From Pelagimonas sp. (GTDB lineage Bacteria > Pseudomonadota > Alphaproteobacteria > Rhodobacterales > Rhodobacteraceae): DNA of 64,000 bases. The translations under genes were made by a program, and so were the position numbers. The DNA is taken from assembly GCA_025210265.1 (NCBI GenBank), contig JAOASD010000031.1, forward strand, positions 124,001 to 188,000. Direction: 5' to 3'. Each line of letters begins with the position of its first letter. The first letter of the stretch is position 1. The notes below the pieces were generated by a model. That model ran no database searches. It was not told the DNA's origin and saw only the letters and a list, made by a program, of their open reading frames with translations. This document shows, piece by piece, positions 18,801 to 27,029 of this stretch.

Positions 18801-19324
18801 GCCTGCTGAAAACCGTGCAGAACGGGACGTTCCAAATGGATCTGGCCCCGGTGCGCGGCCAGCCGGGCAGCTATGACGGCGCGCTGCAGATCCGCGATGC
18901 CCGGCTGCGCAATGCCCCGGCCATTGGCGCGCTGCTGGATGCGGTGTCGATTGTCGGGCTGCTGGACCAGCTGAACGGGCCGGGGATCTATTTCGCCGAG
19001 GTCAGCGCGCGGTTCCGCATGACCCCGTCGCGCATCGTGCTGAGCGAGGCCAGCGCGGTCGGCCCGTCTATGGGGATTTCCATGGATGGCTATTACGATC
19101 TGGCGCGGCGCGAAATGGACATGCAGGGCGTGTTGTCGCCGATCTATTTCCTGAACGGGATCGGGCGTCTGATTGCGCGCAAGGGCGAGGGGCTGATCGG
19201 CTTTAACTTTAACCTCAAGGGGGCCGTGGATCAGCCGCGGGTTCTGGTCAATCCGCTTTCGGTCTTCACGCCGGGCATGTTCCGTGACATTTTCCGCCGT
19301 CCGCCCCCGAAACTGCCGGAATAG
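15845..19324 (+). CDS. AsmA/YhdP-like large envelope protein (DUF3971 type)
   Basis: A 1159-residue protein with a basic cytoplasmic N-terminus, one transmembrane helix (about residues 77-98, [16 protein letters not shown]) and a very long periplasmic beta-rich region. It ends in an AsmA-like domain ([40 protein letters not shown], then GFNFNLKG). The architecture matches the YhdP/TamB/AsmA class of bridge-like proteins that move phospholipids between inner and outer membrane. The start is uncertain: the ATG at 15845 gives a 76-residue charged tail, while a GTG at 15956 would shorten it by 37 residues. The next gene, queA, starts 37 bases after its stop. Confidence 0.82.
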   Translation: MTRLCAWLTASLRPTRSKQQKPAGQDRNTDRTQDQIRVEEQPDHRPSARAEKRAARRALRALPRHHPDKRARRWRRATLLGVMAVLFAGVVLGGVALLGRPLTAPGWVQARIEARIAAAVPGLQVGFGRMSVEISYQGQPRVILWDVDLRNSRGEQIAALSDIEAGFDPLALLRGQVELQSANVSGAFVTFQRDQQGRVGLALGDVFSAGTSTPDLSQLIAQIDMALADPRLSALKTFEADALTIRFEDLRAHRGWTADGGRLRVSRNDGRLSLTGDVVLLAGGDDVATLALTADSPIGQNSLDFGFNLQGLSSRDIATQSPALAWLGLVQAPISGALRSSLRADGSLGPLSATLQVGQGQLQPSRDVRAIPFDSARIYMNYQPDLAELRFDEISLSAPLLAATAEGVTRIEGLDQGWPTALSGQFALSRIRLAEGAIFDHEVAVSGANAAFRLQLDPFRLTLGSLRSMDPTYPASASAALTIGQAGWDVALQAQAPRTTPAQVLSFWPADLAPKGRAWVARNVQDGQITDVSYALRWQAGDTPYHHVDLQFHEAQVRIGDFMPPITGGDGRLVIAGRRLGLRLDQGTVTPPDGGGIEVGGSQFVIPDLKAKPAQGDLRLRARSSLTAALSYIDNPRWKVLSKIGRSADLATGFADVTARLQLPLTKNLTLDQMDLDLTGDLTGVASDTLVPGRPLRAVRLQLALDQTQVQVSGPLTLSGIPATGRWQQSFVKGAAGEVTADVQVDPQTLAALGVDLPPGLVRGRGRGSLRLELPKPGPARFSFSSDLNGLALSIPELGWQLGTGQTGQFDISGTLETPLRVDSLQLRGAGLEAKGGLRLAPQGGLDRLELSQLKIGDWLDVTGTLRGRGAGRAPALEVSGGQVDLRRAPFGSGQTALGGPGGVSAAGGSGGSAPLALTLQRLQVTDTIWIDGFRGNFDLTGGLRGLFDGRLGGKAKLAGEVLPQNGGTAVRVRGEDAGDVLKASGLLKTVQNGTFQMDLAPVRGQPGSYDGALQIRDARLRNAPAIGALLDAVSIVGLLDQLNGPGIYFAEVSARFRMTPSRIVLSEASAVGPSMGISMDGYYDLARREMDMQGVLSPIYFLNGIGRLIARKGEGLIGFNFNLKGAVDQPRVLVNPLSVFTPGMFRDIFRRPPPKLPE

Positions 19325-19361
19325 GGCCGGGCGCGCGACTGGTGACAAGACGGAACAGACC

Positions 19362-20411
19362 ATGCAGCTGAGCGATTTTGATTTTGACCTGCCCGAGGCT
19401 TTGATTGCGACGCGCCCTGCGCGCCCGCGCAGTTCGGCGCGGTTGCTGGTGGCGCAGGCCGGCGGGATCGAAGACCGGATCGTGCGCGATTTATGCGATT
19501 TTCTGCGCCCCGGCGACCGGTTGGTGCTGAATGATACCAAGGTGATCCCGGCGCGGTTGTCGGGGCTGCGCCGTCGCAGCAGCGCACAGGGCGACACCGA
19601 AGCAAAGATCGAAGTCACCCTGCTGGAACCCCGCGCTGATGGATGTTGGGCTGCGCTGGTCAAGCCGTTGAAAAAGCTGCGTGAAGGCGAGGTCGTACGG
19701 TTCTCGGATGCGCTCTCGGCCGTGCTTGAGGCGCGCGAGGACGGGCAGGCGCTGCTGCGGTTTAACCTTGAGGGCGATGATTTTGACGCGGCGCTGAACG
19801 CTGCCGGTGCCATGCCGCTGCCGCCTTATATTGCGGCCAAACGGGCGGCAGATGCGCAGGATCACACAGATTACCAGACGGTCTGGGCGGAAAATTCCGG
19901 CGCGGTGGCCGCGCCCACGGCCTCGCTGCATTTTGACCAGCCACTGCTGCAGGCGCTGCGCGATCATGGGGTGCAGTTCAGTCACGTCACCCTGCATGTG
20001 GGGGCGGGCACCTTTCTGCCGGTCAAGGTCGAGGATGTCACCACCCACAAGATGCATGGCGAATGGGGGCAGGTCAGTGAAACCGCCGCCGCCGAGATCG
20101 CCGCAACCAAGGCCGCCGGAGGCCGGGTGATCCCGGTGGGCACAACGGCGCTGCGCCTGATCGAAACTGCCGCGCGTGGCGGGGCGATTGCCCCCTATGA
20201 GGGGGTGACGGATATTTTCATCTATCCGGGGTTTCAGTTCCACGTCACCGATGCGCTGATGACCAATTTCCACCTGCCCAAATCGACCCTGATGATGCTG
20301 GTATCCGCCTTGATGGGGCAGGACCGGATTCGGGCCATCTATGATCACGCGCTGGCACAGGAATATCGCTTTTTCTCTTATGGGGATGCGTCTTTGCTGA
20401 TCCCCGCGTGA
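19362..20411 (+). CDS. queA: S-adenosylmethionine:tRNA ribosyltransferase-isomerase
   Basis: Makes epoxyqueuosine in tRNA by transferring and rearranging the ribosyl part of S-adenosylmethionine, the penultimate step of queuosine synthesis. The 349-residue length is normal. Family blocks are clear: the start [28 protein letters not shown], the central [33 protein letters not shown] and the C-terminal [17 protein letters not shown] took the Met at 19362 rather than the open extension to 19284, since it matches the family start exactly. No tgt gene lies adjacent; the following gene is a transporter 257 bases on. Confidence 0.97.
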   Translation: MQLSDFDFDLPEALIATRPARPRSSARLLVAQAGGIEDRIVRDLCDFLRPGDRLVLNDTKVIPARLSGLRRRSSAQGDTEAKIEVTLLEPRADGCWAALVKPLKKLREGEVVRFSDALSAVLEAREDGQALLRFNLEGDDFDAALNAAGAMPLPPYIAAKRAADAQDHTDYQTVWAENSGAVAAPTASLHFDQPLLQALRDHGVQFSHVTLHVGAGTFLPVKVEDVTTHKMHGEWGQVSETAAAEIAATKAAGGRVIPVGTTALRLIETAARGGAIAPYEGVTDIFIYPGFQFHVTDALMTNFHLPKSTLMMLVSALMGQDRIRAIYDHALAQEYRFFSYGDASLLIPA

Positions 20412-20668
20412 CGCGCGCATCCCGCTGCCTGTTAGGAAGTCCCGCTCTGTCGTGGATGGCGGTCGAACCGTCGCCCTTGGCGCATGTTTGCGCTGGCAAT
20501 CGGATATTGCCTGCGACATAGGCAGATGTCGCGCGGCGTGTCAGTGTCGTGTCATTCCTGACATTTCGTCGTCTTTGAGCTAGCCAGATCGCTGGCGGGC
20601 GTGTTTCCTGATCGGCAGGGGCGCGCACCGATCCCCGGCAACCGCAGTTTGACCAGAATGGAGAGATC

Positions 20669-21949
20669 ATGCTGGACGTAATGAGAAATTCCTGGGCTTT
20701 GCTGCTGGGGATGCTGCTGCTGATGGTGGGCAACGGGCTGCAGGGCTCTTTGCTGGGGGTGCGCGGGGCCGAAGCGGGCTTTAGCGCGCTGGCCCTGTCC
20801 ATCGTGATGTCGGCCTATTTCGCAGGCTTTCTGTTTGCGTCGCGCATGGTGCCGGGCATGATCCGCCGTGTGGGGCATGTGCGGGTGTTTGCGGCGCTGG
20901 GGTCGTTTGTATCGGCGGTGCTAATCCTGTTCCCGGCGTTCAAGGATCCGATCGCCTGGACCTTGGGGCGCATGGTGATCGGGTTCTGTTTCTGCGGCGT
21001 CTATGTCACGGCAGAAAGCTGGCTGAACAATGCATCGACCAATGAAACCCGTGGCCAGACCCTGTCGGCCTATATGATGGTGCAGATGTTGGGGATTATT
21101 GCGGCGCAGGCCTTGCTGGTTGTGCCCGATGTCAGCGGGTTCCTGCTGTTTGTGATCCCCTCGGTTCTGGTTTCGATTTCATTCGCGCCGATTTTGCTGT
21201 CGATCACGCCGACTCCGGCGTTTGAGTCCACCAAACCGATGAGCCTGAAAGAGCTGTACACCGTGTCGCCTTTGGGCATGGTCGGGATGTTCCTGCTGGG
21301 CGGGGTGTTTTCGGCCCAGTTCGGTATGGCAGCGGTTTATGGCACCGAAGCGGGCATGTCCCTGGGGCAAATTTCGATTTTCGTGTCGGCCTTTTATCTG
21401 GGGGCGACGGTGCTGCAATTCCCGCTGGGCTGGATTTCGGATCGCATGGACCGGCGTCGCCTGATCTTTTTGGTGGCGGGCACCGGAGGCGCGGCGGCGC
21501 TGGTGGCTGCGGCAATGGGTGATCTGTTCCCGGCACTGCTGGTCACGGCCTTTGTGGTGGGGGGCTGCTCTAACCCGCTGTATTCGCTGCTGATTGCCTA
21601 TACGAATGACTTTCTGGAACCCGATGATATGGCCTCTGCATCCGGTGGTCTGCTGTTCATCAATGGCCTGGGGGCGATTGCCGGGCCGCTGCTGATCGGC
21701 TGGGCGATGGAGTGGGTCGGGCCGCATGGGTTCTTTGTGCTGATTGCGATCTGGCTGTTGGCCATGGCGGGCTATGCGGCCTGGCGGATGACCCAGCGTG
21801 CGGCCCCTGCGGTCGAAGATACAGGTGCCTTTGCGCCGATCTCGCCTGCGGCGACGCCGGTTGCGCTGGAGGTTGCGCAGGAATACGTGATCGAGGTTGC
21901 CGAAGAAGAGGCCGCCGCCGCCGAAGAGGACAGCCCCACCACATCCTAA
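20669..21949 (+). CDS. MFS transporter (YcaD-like)
   Basis: A 426-residue permease with twelve predicted helices; the first starts at the very N-terminus (SWALLLGMLLLMVGNG). The pattern, including WLNNASTNETRGQTLSAYM in helix 5 and SDRMDRRRLIF between helices 8 and 9, matches the YcaD group of major facilitators. The Ala/Glu-rich tail is cytoplasmic. Substrate unknown. GGAGAG precedes the ATG at 20669. The 257-base gap after queA shows no other gene. A terminator hairpin follows at 21959-21995. Confidence 0.85.
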   Translation: MLDVMRNSWALLLGMLLLMVGNGLQGSLLGVRGAEAGFSALALSIVMSAYFAGFLFASRMVPGMIRRVGHVRVFAALGSFVSAVLILFPAFKDPIAWTLGRMVIGFCFCGVYVTAESWLNNASTNETRGQTLSAYMMVQMLGIIAAQALLVVPDVSGFLLFVIPSVLVSISFAPILLSITPTPAFESTKPMSLKELYTVSPLGMVGMFLLGGVFSAQFGMAAVYGTEAGMSLGQISIFVSAFYLGATVLQFPLGWISDRMDRRRLIFLVAGTGGAAALVAAAMGDLFPALLVTAFVVGGCSNPLYSLLIAYTNDFLEPDDMASASGGLLFINGLGAIAGPLLIGWAMEWVGPHGFFVLIAIWLLAMAGYAAWRMTQRAAPAVEDTGAFAPISPAATPVALEVAQEYVIEVAEEEAAAAEEDSPTTS

Positions 21950-21958
21950 TCCGTTGAC

Positions 21959-21995
21959 AACGGTGCCGAAAATCCCCTTTTGGCACCGTTTGTTT
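21959..21995 (+). terminator. Terminator after the MFS gene
   Basis: AACGGTGCC (21959-21967) and GGCACCGTT (21982-21990), a 9-bp stem, followed by TGTTT, ten bases after the stop codon. Confidence 0.75.
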
Positions 21996-22125
21996 CGCAT
22001 CGGATCCAAGGCAGGGTCGGGTTTACCAGACTGTCGTGTTTTGACAGAATTTGTGAGTTTTTTCCCTGTCTCGCCGCATGTAACCTTTTCATGACAACGC
22101 GGTGACGCCATCAGGAGGAGGAACA

Positions 22126-22710
22126 ATGTCAACGCCCGAGGAAATCCTGTCCTTTTGGTTGGACGAGGTCGGCCCAGAGGGCTGGTACAAACAGGATGAC
22201 GCGCTGGACCAAGAGATCCGCGACAGGTTCCTGTCCACCTGGCAGGGCGCCATGGAAGGGCGTTTCGCGCTGTGGCTGACCTATCCCAGCGGCGTGCTGG
22301 CCTATATCATCCTGACCGATCAGTTTCCGCGCAATATGTTCCGCGGCCAGGCCGACGCCTTTGCATCGGATCGCATCGCCCTGGCAGCGGCCAAACAGGC
22401 CATCCATCGCGGCTGGGATCAGAAAATCGACGCGCCAGCGCGGCAGTTCTTTTTCCTGCCTCTGATGCATTCGGAAAACCTGTGTGATCAGGATCGCTGT
22501 GTGCGCCTGATGATGACCCGGATGCCCGAATCCGGCGGCGGCAATCTGCTGCACGCGCGGGTCCACCGCGAGGTGATCCGTCAATTTGGCCGCTTCCCGT
22601 ATCGCAACACGGCGCTGGCGCGGCAAAGCTCTACGGCCGAAGATGCCTATATCGCCTCTGGCGGGTATGGCAGCACGTTGCGCGATCTGCAGCAGGCCGC
22701 CGCAGCCTGA
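22126..22710 (+). CDS. DUF924 family protein
   Basis: A 194-residue soluble helical protein of the DUF924 family, which has a TPR-like superhelix. Recognisable are the start EEILSFWLDEVGPEGWY, the conserved ILTDQFPRNMFRG, the block QFFFLPLMHSENL and the end GRFPYRNTALAR. The family is common in proteobacteria and plants; its biochemical role is not established. A very strong ribosome site (AGGAGGAGG) precedes the ATG at 22126, and a strong terminator follows, so it is probably a single-gene unit. Confidence 0.88.
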   Translation: MSTPEEILSFWLDEVGPEGWYKQDDALDQEIRDRFLSTWQGAMEGRFALWLTYPSGVLAYIILTDQFPRNMFRGQADAFASDRIALAAAKQAIHRGWDQKIDAPARQFFFLPLMHSENLCDQDRCVRLMMTRMPESGGGNLLHARVHREVIRQFGRFPYRNTALARQSSTAEDAYIASGGYGSTLRDLQQAAAA

Positions 22711-22732
22711 CAGCTGCCTCATCGGTCGCACG

Positions 22733-22762
22733 AAACCGGCCCGCAAGGGGGCCGGTTTTTTT
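22733..22762 (+). terminator. Terminator of the DUF924 gene
   Basis: AACCGGCCC and GGGCCGGTT form the stem (22734-22757), followed by six further T residues. Confidence 0.88.
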
Positions 22763-22837
22763 GTTCTGCGCGAAGACGTTGCCGTGTGCGGTCGCTTGGG
22801 CTAGCCTTTTGGGAAACGCGCAGGAAAGGATCAGCCG

Positions 22838-24232
22838 ATGGGCGAACAGAGCTTTGATATGATCGTGATCGGGGCCGGCCCTGGCGGATATGTTGCCGCG
22901 ATCCGGGGTGCGCAGCTGGGGCTGCGTGTGGCTGTGGTCGAGCGTGAAAACCTGGGCGGGATCTGCCTGAACTGGGGCTGTATTCCGACCAAAGCCCTGC
23001 TGCGCAGTGCCGAGATCTATCACTACATGCAACGTGCGGGTGAATACGGGCTCAAGGCTGACGGGCTGGGATTCGATTTGGATGCGGTTGTGAAACGGTC
23101 GCGTAAAGTGGCGGGACAGCTGAATGCAGGCGTTGGCCATTTGTTGAAAAAGAACAAGGTTACGGTTGTGATGGGGCAGGCCCGTGTCACCGGGCCGGGG
23201 CAGGTTTCGGTTGCTGGTGAAACGGGTGAGACACGGCTGACTGCGCCGCATATCGTGCTGGCCACCGGGGCGCGGGCGCGGGATCTGCCGGGGCTTGAGG
23301 CCGATGGCAAGCGCGTCTGGTCCTATCGTCATGCGCTGGTCCCGCCCCATATGCCGGGGCGCTTGCTGGTCATCGGCTCTGGTGCGATTGGTATCGAGTT
23401 TGCGAGCTTTTACAACGCACTCGGCGCGGATGTTACAGTGATCGAGGTGATGGATCGTATCCTGCCCGTCGAGGATGCCGAGATCAGTGCCTTTGCCAAA
23501 AAGCAGTTCGAAAAACAGGGGATGCACATTCTGGAAGGGGCGAGCGTCGCCTCTCTGGAACGCGGTGCTGATCATGTGATCGCACAGATCAAACAGGGCG
23601 AAAAAACCTCGTCCGAGGTTTTTGACACCGTGATCTCTGCTGTGGGCATTGTTGGAAATGTAGAAGATCTGGGGCTAGAGGCGCTGGGAATCACCATCGA
23701 CCGGACCCATGTTGTGACGGATGACTATTGCCGTACCGGGGTCGAAGGGATTTATGCGATCGGGGATCTGGCCGGTGCGCCGTGGCTCGCCCATAAGGCG
23801 AGTCATGAGGGCGTGATGGTGGCCGAGCTGATCGCCAGGGGCCACCCGCATCCGATCAAGCCCGACAGCATCGCGGGCTGCACCTATTGCCACCCGCAAA
23901 TCGCCAGCGTCGGCCTGACCGAAGCCCAGGCCAAAGAGCAGGGCTATGACATCAAAGTCGGGCGGTTTCCATTCATCGGCAACGGCAAAGCCATCGCTTT
24001 GGGCGAACCCGAGGGGCTGGTGAAAACCGTGTTTGACGCGTCAACCGGCGCGCTGTTGGGGGCGCATATGGTTGGGGCCGAAGTGACCGAACTGATCCAG
24101 GGCTATGTGGTCGGTCGTCAGCTGGAAACCACCGAAGAAGACCTGATGCAGACGGTGTTCCCGCATCCGACCCTGTCAGAAATGATGCATGAAAGCGTGC
24201 TGGACGCCTGGGGCAAGGCGATCCATTTTTGA
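22838..24232 (+). CDS. lpdA: Dihydrolipoyl dehydrogenase (E3)
   Basis: Reoxidises dihydrolipoamide in 2-oxoacid dehydrogenase complexes or the glycine cleavage system, using FAD and NAD+. The 464-residue protein has the FAD-binding GAGPGGY at 12-18, the redox disulfide Cys43/Cys48 in GGICLNWGCIPTK, the NAD-binding GSGAIGIEF and the C-terminal His443-Glu448 dyad in HPTLSE. It stands alone here, without E1, E2 or gcv genes, so the complex it serves cannot be read from context; it may be one of several paralogues. GGAAAGGA precedes the start. A small membrane-protein gene follows after 7 bases. Confidence 0.95.
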   Translation: MGEQSFDMIVIGAGPGGYVAAIRGAQLGLRVAVVERENLGGICLNWGCIPTKALLRSAEIYHYMQRAGEYGLKADGLGFDLDAVVKRSRKVAGQLNAGVGHLLKKNKVTVVMGQARVTGPGQVSVAGETGETRLTAPHIVLATGARARDLPGLEADGKRVWSYRHALVPPHMPGRLLVIGSGAIGIEFASFYNALGADVTVIEVMDRILPVEDAEISAFAKKQFEKQGMHILEGASVASLERGADHVIAQIKQGEKTSSEVFDTVISAVGIVGNVEDLGLEALGITIDRTHVVTDDYCRTGVEGIYAIGDLAGAPWLAHKASHEGVMVAELIARGHPHPIKPDSIAGCTYCHPQIASVGLTEAQAKEQGYDIKVGRFPFIGNGKAIALGEPEGLVKTVFDASTGALLGAHMVGAEVTELIQGYVVGRQLETTEEDLMQTVFPHPTLSEMMHESVLDAWGKAIHF

Positions 24233-24239
24233 TCGCGAT

Positions 24240-24533
24240 ATGGCGCGCTTTACCTTTGTGACACTTTGCGGATGCGCTGGTGCAATGATCCTGTTTCTCG
24301 TCATAGCCGCAAACAAGTATGAGACACGCATTGAGAATGCGGAGATGCTGTGCGGTGAATGGGCGCGCGATCAGGGGCTGATCGTGAACAGCCCCGCGCG
24401 CTGCGGGCTGGTCCACGACGATATTGTGCTGCGGTTCACGGTCGGCCTGAATACGGGTATTTTTATGGAATGCACACAAGATGCGTTTTCTCTGCGCCCT
24501 GTCCGCAAATCCGATTGTCTTTTTTCCCACTGA
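24240..24533 (+). CDS. Small membrane-anchored protein of unknown function
   Basis: A 97-residue protein with one N-terminal hydrophobic helix (about 5-24) and a 70-residue soluble part with five or six Cys residues (CGEWARDQ, ARCGLVH, MECTQD, SDCLFSH). If the soluble part is periplasmic these could pair as disulfides. It starts 7 bases after the lpdA stop and is likely cotranscribed. Family not recognised. It is convergent with the HD-domain gene, whose stop is 12 bases away. Confidence 0.6.
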   Translation: MARFTFVTLCGCAGAMILFLVIAANKYETRIENAEMLCGEWARDQGLIVNSPARCGLVHDDIVLRFTVGLNTGIFMECTQDAFSLRPVRKSDCLFSH

Positions 24534-24545
24534 GAGGTCTAAGTT

Positions 24546-25151
24546 TTACGCGCGCAGCCCACGCATAAAGTCCCGCACCTTTGGTGCCAACCAAGCCCAA
24601 AGGCCGGGCGCGCCATGGTTCACTTTGGTCCCAACACGGGCCTCGAACGTGTCATAGCTGACATCATATTCGACCCAGCTGCCGCCGCCGGTGGCCATGT
24701 TCAGATTGGGCGGCACAAAGCGATCCAGCGATTTGGCAAAGCGCGCCTCGGCACTGTCATTGGCCTCGAACTCGTGCCAGATCGCCAGGAAATGCGCCGC
24801 CTGATCCGCAGGCAACAGGCCAAAAATCCGTTCCGCAGCCGCAGCTTCGCGCGCCTCCAGCGCCGCTTTTGCGCTGGCATCCTGCGCCGCAAAGACCGGC
24901 GCGTCCCCCGCGTCGATCTCCACAAGATCATGCAGCAAAAGCATGGCGATGACCTTGTTGATGTCGCAGCCCTCCGGCGCCTGATCGGCCAGTGTCAGGG
25001 CAAACAGCGCCGCGTGCCAGCTGTGCTCGGCCGAGTTTTCCCGCCGCAAACTGCCGGTGATGCGCGACGCGCGCTCCACCGATTTCAGACGGTCTGCTTC
25101 CATAAGGAAAGCCATTTGGGCATCAAGGCGGGATGTGGCAGGCTGGGTCAT
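24546..25151 (-). CDS. HD-domain phosphohydrolase, YfbR/HDDC2-like
   Basis: A 201-residue metal-dependent phosphohydrolase. The HD signature is complete: NSAEHSWHAAL supplies the first His, LLLHDLVEIDAGD the HD pair, and the helix around residues 133-142 (AKSLDRFVPP) the final Asp. The family includes 5'-deoxynucleotidases that act on dNMPs, so a nucleotide-pool role is plausible; substrate not proven. The N-terminus QMAFLMEADRLKSVER is typical of the group. It is transcribed away from the small gene at 25327-25614, with a dispersed repeat in the gap. Confidence 0.85.
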   Translation of the reverse strand: MTQPATSRLDAQMAFLMEADRLKSVERASRITGSLRRENSAEHSWHAALFALTLADQAPEGCDINKVIAMLLLHDLVEIDAGDAPVFAAQDASAKAALEAREAAAAERIFGLLPADQAAHFLAIWHEFEANDSAEARFAKSLDRFVPPNLNMATGGGSWVEYDVSYDTFEARVGTKVNHGAPGLWAWLAPKVRDFMRGLRA

Positions 25152-25212
25152 GATCGAGATGTGCCAGTGCGGGCAACAGGGTACAAGCCCAAGATCGGGC
25201 AGCCGCCTTGGT

Positions 25213-25236
25213 TTTCTCTGCTTTCAAAATACCCAA
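25213..25236 (-). repeat. Dispersed intergenic repeat, copy 4
   Basis: TTTCTCTGCTTTCAAAATAC followed by CC, related to the minus-strand form of the GTATTTTGNNAAGAAGCAG family. It lies in the 175-base gap between the HD gene and the next small gene. Confidence 0.45.
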
Positions 25237-25326
25237 AGAAAAACGGTGCCGACAGGACCACAGCCAAGTGGGCCACCCGCCCGCCGCAGGCGCAAGAAAA
25301 TTTCGAATTTTCTTTCACCGCCAGGG

Positions 25327-25614
25327 TCAAAGGGCTTCGTTATCCGATCCCGGTGCGCGGGCCTCGGGGGCGGCCAGGCCTTGTTTCTTGGCTTCCAGCG
25401 CCGCTTTGACATGATCTGTCAGGAACTGGCGTCCGCGCCGTTCGGCCAGACGGATGCGGATGCAGGTCAGAAACGCTTCTTCTGATGTCTGCGACGATGC
25501 GCCCAAAACCTTGGCCACCTGTTCGTACAGACGATCATCGCCAAGCGCGTCCATCGCCTTGATCGTGTCGGCGGCCAGTTTGTCGGCCAGTTCGGATAGG
25601 ACTTTTTCCGACAT
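25327..25614 (-). CDS. Small helical protein, unknown function
   Basis: A 95-residue, mostly helical soluble protein (LSELADKLAADTIKAMDALG, EEAFLTCIRIRLAERRGRQF) with an acidic, disordered tail. Not assigned to a family. It lies just after the hydrolase gene on the same strand, but a strong terminator sits between them, so it probably has its own promoter. High GC and normal codon use suggest a resident gene. Confidence 0.6.
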   Translation of the reverse strand: MSEKVLSELADKLAADTIKAMDALGDDRLYEQVAKVLGASSQTSEEAFLTCIRIRLAERRGRQFLTDHVKAALEAKKQGLAAPEARAPGSDNEAL

Positions 25615-25628
25615 CTCTGCTCCGGGTC

Positions 25629-25658
25629 AAAAAACGCCGCGCCTTGTGGGGCGCGGCG
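25629..25658 (-). terminator. Terminator of the alpha/beta-hydrolase gene
   Basis: On the minus strand CGCCGCGCC and GGCGCGGCG (25635-25658) form a 9-bp stem followed by six T residues (opposite 25629-25634). Confidence 0.85.
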
Positions 25659-25664
25659 GGCTGT

Positions 25665-26318
25665 TTAGCGGGTGTTTTCGGTCAGGCGGCGTTTCACATA
25701 GCCTGTGACATTGTCGATCATCGTGTCCATGTGGGGCTCTTCAAAGAAGTGGCCGGACCCGTCGATCTCGTCATGGGTGATGGTGATGCCTTTTTGCTCG
25801 TGCAGCTTGTTGACCAGCGCGCGGGTGTCTGCGGGCGGGGCCACACGGTCATTGGTGCCGTTGATGATCAGACCCGAGCTGGGGCAGGGCGCCAGGAAGG
25901 AGAAATCATACATATTGGCCGGCGGGCTGACCGACACAAAGCCGGTGATTTCCGGGCGGCGCATCAGCAGCTGCATCCCGATCCAGGCACCAAAGGAGAA
26001 ACCTGCAACCCAGCAGTGTTTCGAGTTCTGGTTCATCGACTGCAGGTAGTCCAGCGCGCTGGCCGCGTCGGACAATTCGCCGATGCCCTGGTCATATTCG
26101 CCCTGGCTGCGGCCCACGCCGCGGAAATTGAACCGCAGAACCGTGAAGCCCATGTTGTAAAAGGCGTAATGCAGGTTATAGACGACCTTGTTGTTCATCG
26201 TGCCGCCAAATTGCGGATGCGGGTGCAGCACGATGGCAATCGGGGCGTCACGGTCTTTTTGCGGGTGATAGCGGCCTTCCAGGCGGCCTTCGGGTCCGGG
26301 AAAGATGACCTCGGGCAT
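25665..26318 (-). CDS. Alpha/beta-hydrolase (COG2945-like)
   Basis: A 217-residue serine hydrolase. HPHPQFGGTMNN is the oxyanion-side motif typical of this subgroup, GFSFGA the nucleophile elbow, NGTNDRVAPP the acid and SGHFFEEP the catalytic His region. Family members are uncharacterised esterase-like enzymes. It is divergent from iscR with a 174-base spacer that holds the iscR promoter and operator, so expression might be linked to iron, though that is inference. A terminator follows its stop. Confidence 0.82.
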   Translation of the reverse strand: MPEVIFPGPEGRLEGRYHPQKDRDAPIAIVLHPHPQFGGTMNNKVVYNLHYAFYNMGFTVLRFNFRGVGRSQGEYDQGIGELSDAASALDYLQSMNQNSKHCWVAGFSFGAWIGMQLLMRRPEITGFVSVSPPANMYDFSFLAPCPSSGLIINGTNDRVAPPADTRALVNKLHEQKGITITHDEIDGSGHFFEEPHMDTMIDNVTGYVKRRLTENTR

Positions 26319-26354
26319 GGGTTATGCGGCTCCTGTCGTCGGTGGGGCGAATTG

Positions 26355-26391
26355 TTGACGCAATCGCTTGGCCACTTTAGAAATATTCTAA
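26355..26391 (+). promoter_or_regulatory. iscR promoter with iron-responsive palindrome
   Basis: TTGACG (26355-26360), 17 bases, TAGAAA (26378-26383). The palindrome TTAGAA-ATA-TTCTAA (26377-26391) overlaps the -10 region. It matches the type of site described for IscR/iron control in Rhodobacterales, so IscR probably represses its own operon here. A near-identical copy occurs inside the desulfurase gene at 27724. Confidence 0.7.
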
Positions 26392-26492
26392 TCTCCGGGG
26401 TGCGTCACAGGGTCCGGAGGCAGGGTTTAAAAGCACTTAGGCAATGGGCCGGGCAAGGTCAACCGCCCGTTGCGCGACATGAGGATCACGGC

Positions 26493-26957
26493 ATGAAACT
26501 GAGCACCAAGGGGCGTTATGCGATGGTGGCATTATGCGATATTGCGCTGCAGCCAGAGGGGGAGCTGGTGACGCTGGGCGATATTTCGAAACGTCAGGAT
26601 GTGTCGCTGCCGTATCTTGAGCAGTTGTTTGTCAAGCTGCGCCGCGCCGGGCTGGTGGAATCGGTGCGTGGCCCTGGTGGGGGCTATCGTCTGGCGCGCA
26701 GCACCTCGGAGATCCGTGTGGTCGAGATCCTGGGTGCGGTGGATGAGACCGTGGATGCGATGCACAAGGGGGCCGGGGCCTCGGGCGGGGCGTCGGGATC
26801 CAAGGCGCAGTCGCTGTCGAACCGGTTGTGGCAGAGCCTGTCGGCGCATGTTTACGTGTTCCTGCATCAGGCGCGCTTGTCCGATGTGATCGACAATGCG
26901 CTGGCCCCCTGTCCCGCTGTGCCTGAGATCTTTTCTGTGGTGGATGATGACCGGTAA
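26493..26957 (+). CDS. iscR: Rrf2-family regulator IscR
   Basis: Winged-helix repressor at the head of the suf operon, 154 residues. The N-terminus MKLSTKGRYAMVALCDIALQ and the recognition helix SLPYLEQLFVKLRRAGLVES are classical. The loop that in E. coli carries the three [2Fe-2S] cysteines is here Gly/Ala/Ser-rich (HKGAGASGGASGSK) without any Cys. Only Cys15 and a Cys near 143 exist. This fits the unusual Rhodobacter-type IscR reported to bind its cluster differently. The start at 26493 is the family start; the frame is open far upstream but not used. Autoregulation through the palindrome at 26377 is likely. Confidence 0.92.
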   Translation: MKLSTKGRYAMVALCDIALQPEGELVTLGDISKRQDVSLPYLEQLFVKLRRAGLVESVRGPGGGYRLARSTSEIRVVEILGAVDETVDAMHKGAGASGGASGSKAQSLSNRLWQSLSAHVYVFLHQARLSDVIDNALAPCPAVPEIFSVVDDDR

Positions 26958-26986
26958 GGGGGCTTTGCCCCCGTCGCTGCGCGACT

Positions 26987-27017
26987 CCCCCAGAGGTATT
27001 TTGACCAAGAAGAAGCA
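26987..27017 (+). repeat. Dispersed intergenic repeat, copy 5
   Basis: CCCCAGAGGTATTTTGACCA followed by agaagaagcag. The best-preserved copy of the family. It lies between iscR and the desulfurase gene and ends at the desulfurase ribosome-binding site. A GGGGGC/GCCCCC hairpin (26958-26972) precedes it. Confidence 0.6.
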
Positions 27018-27029
27018 GAGGGTGCCCCG

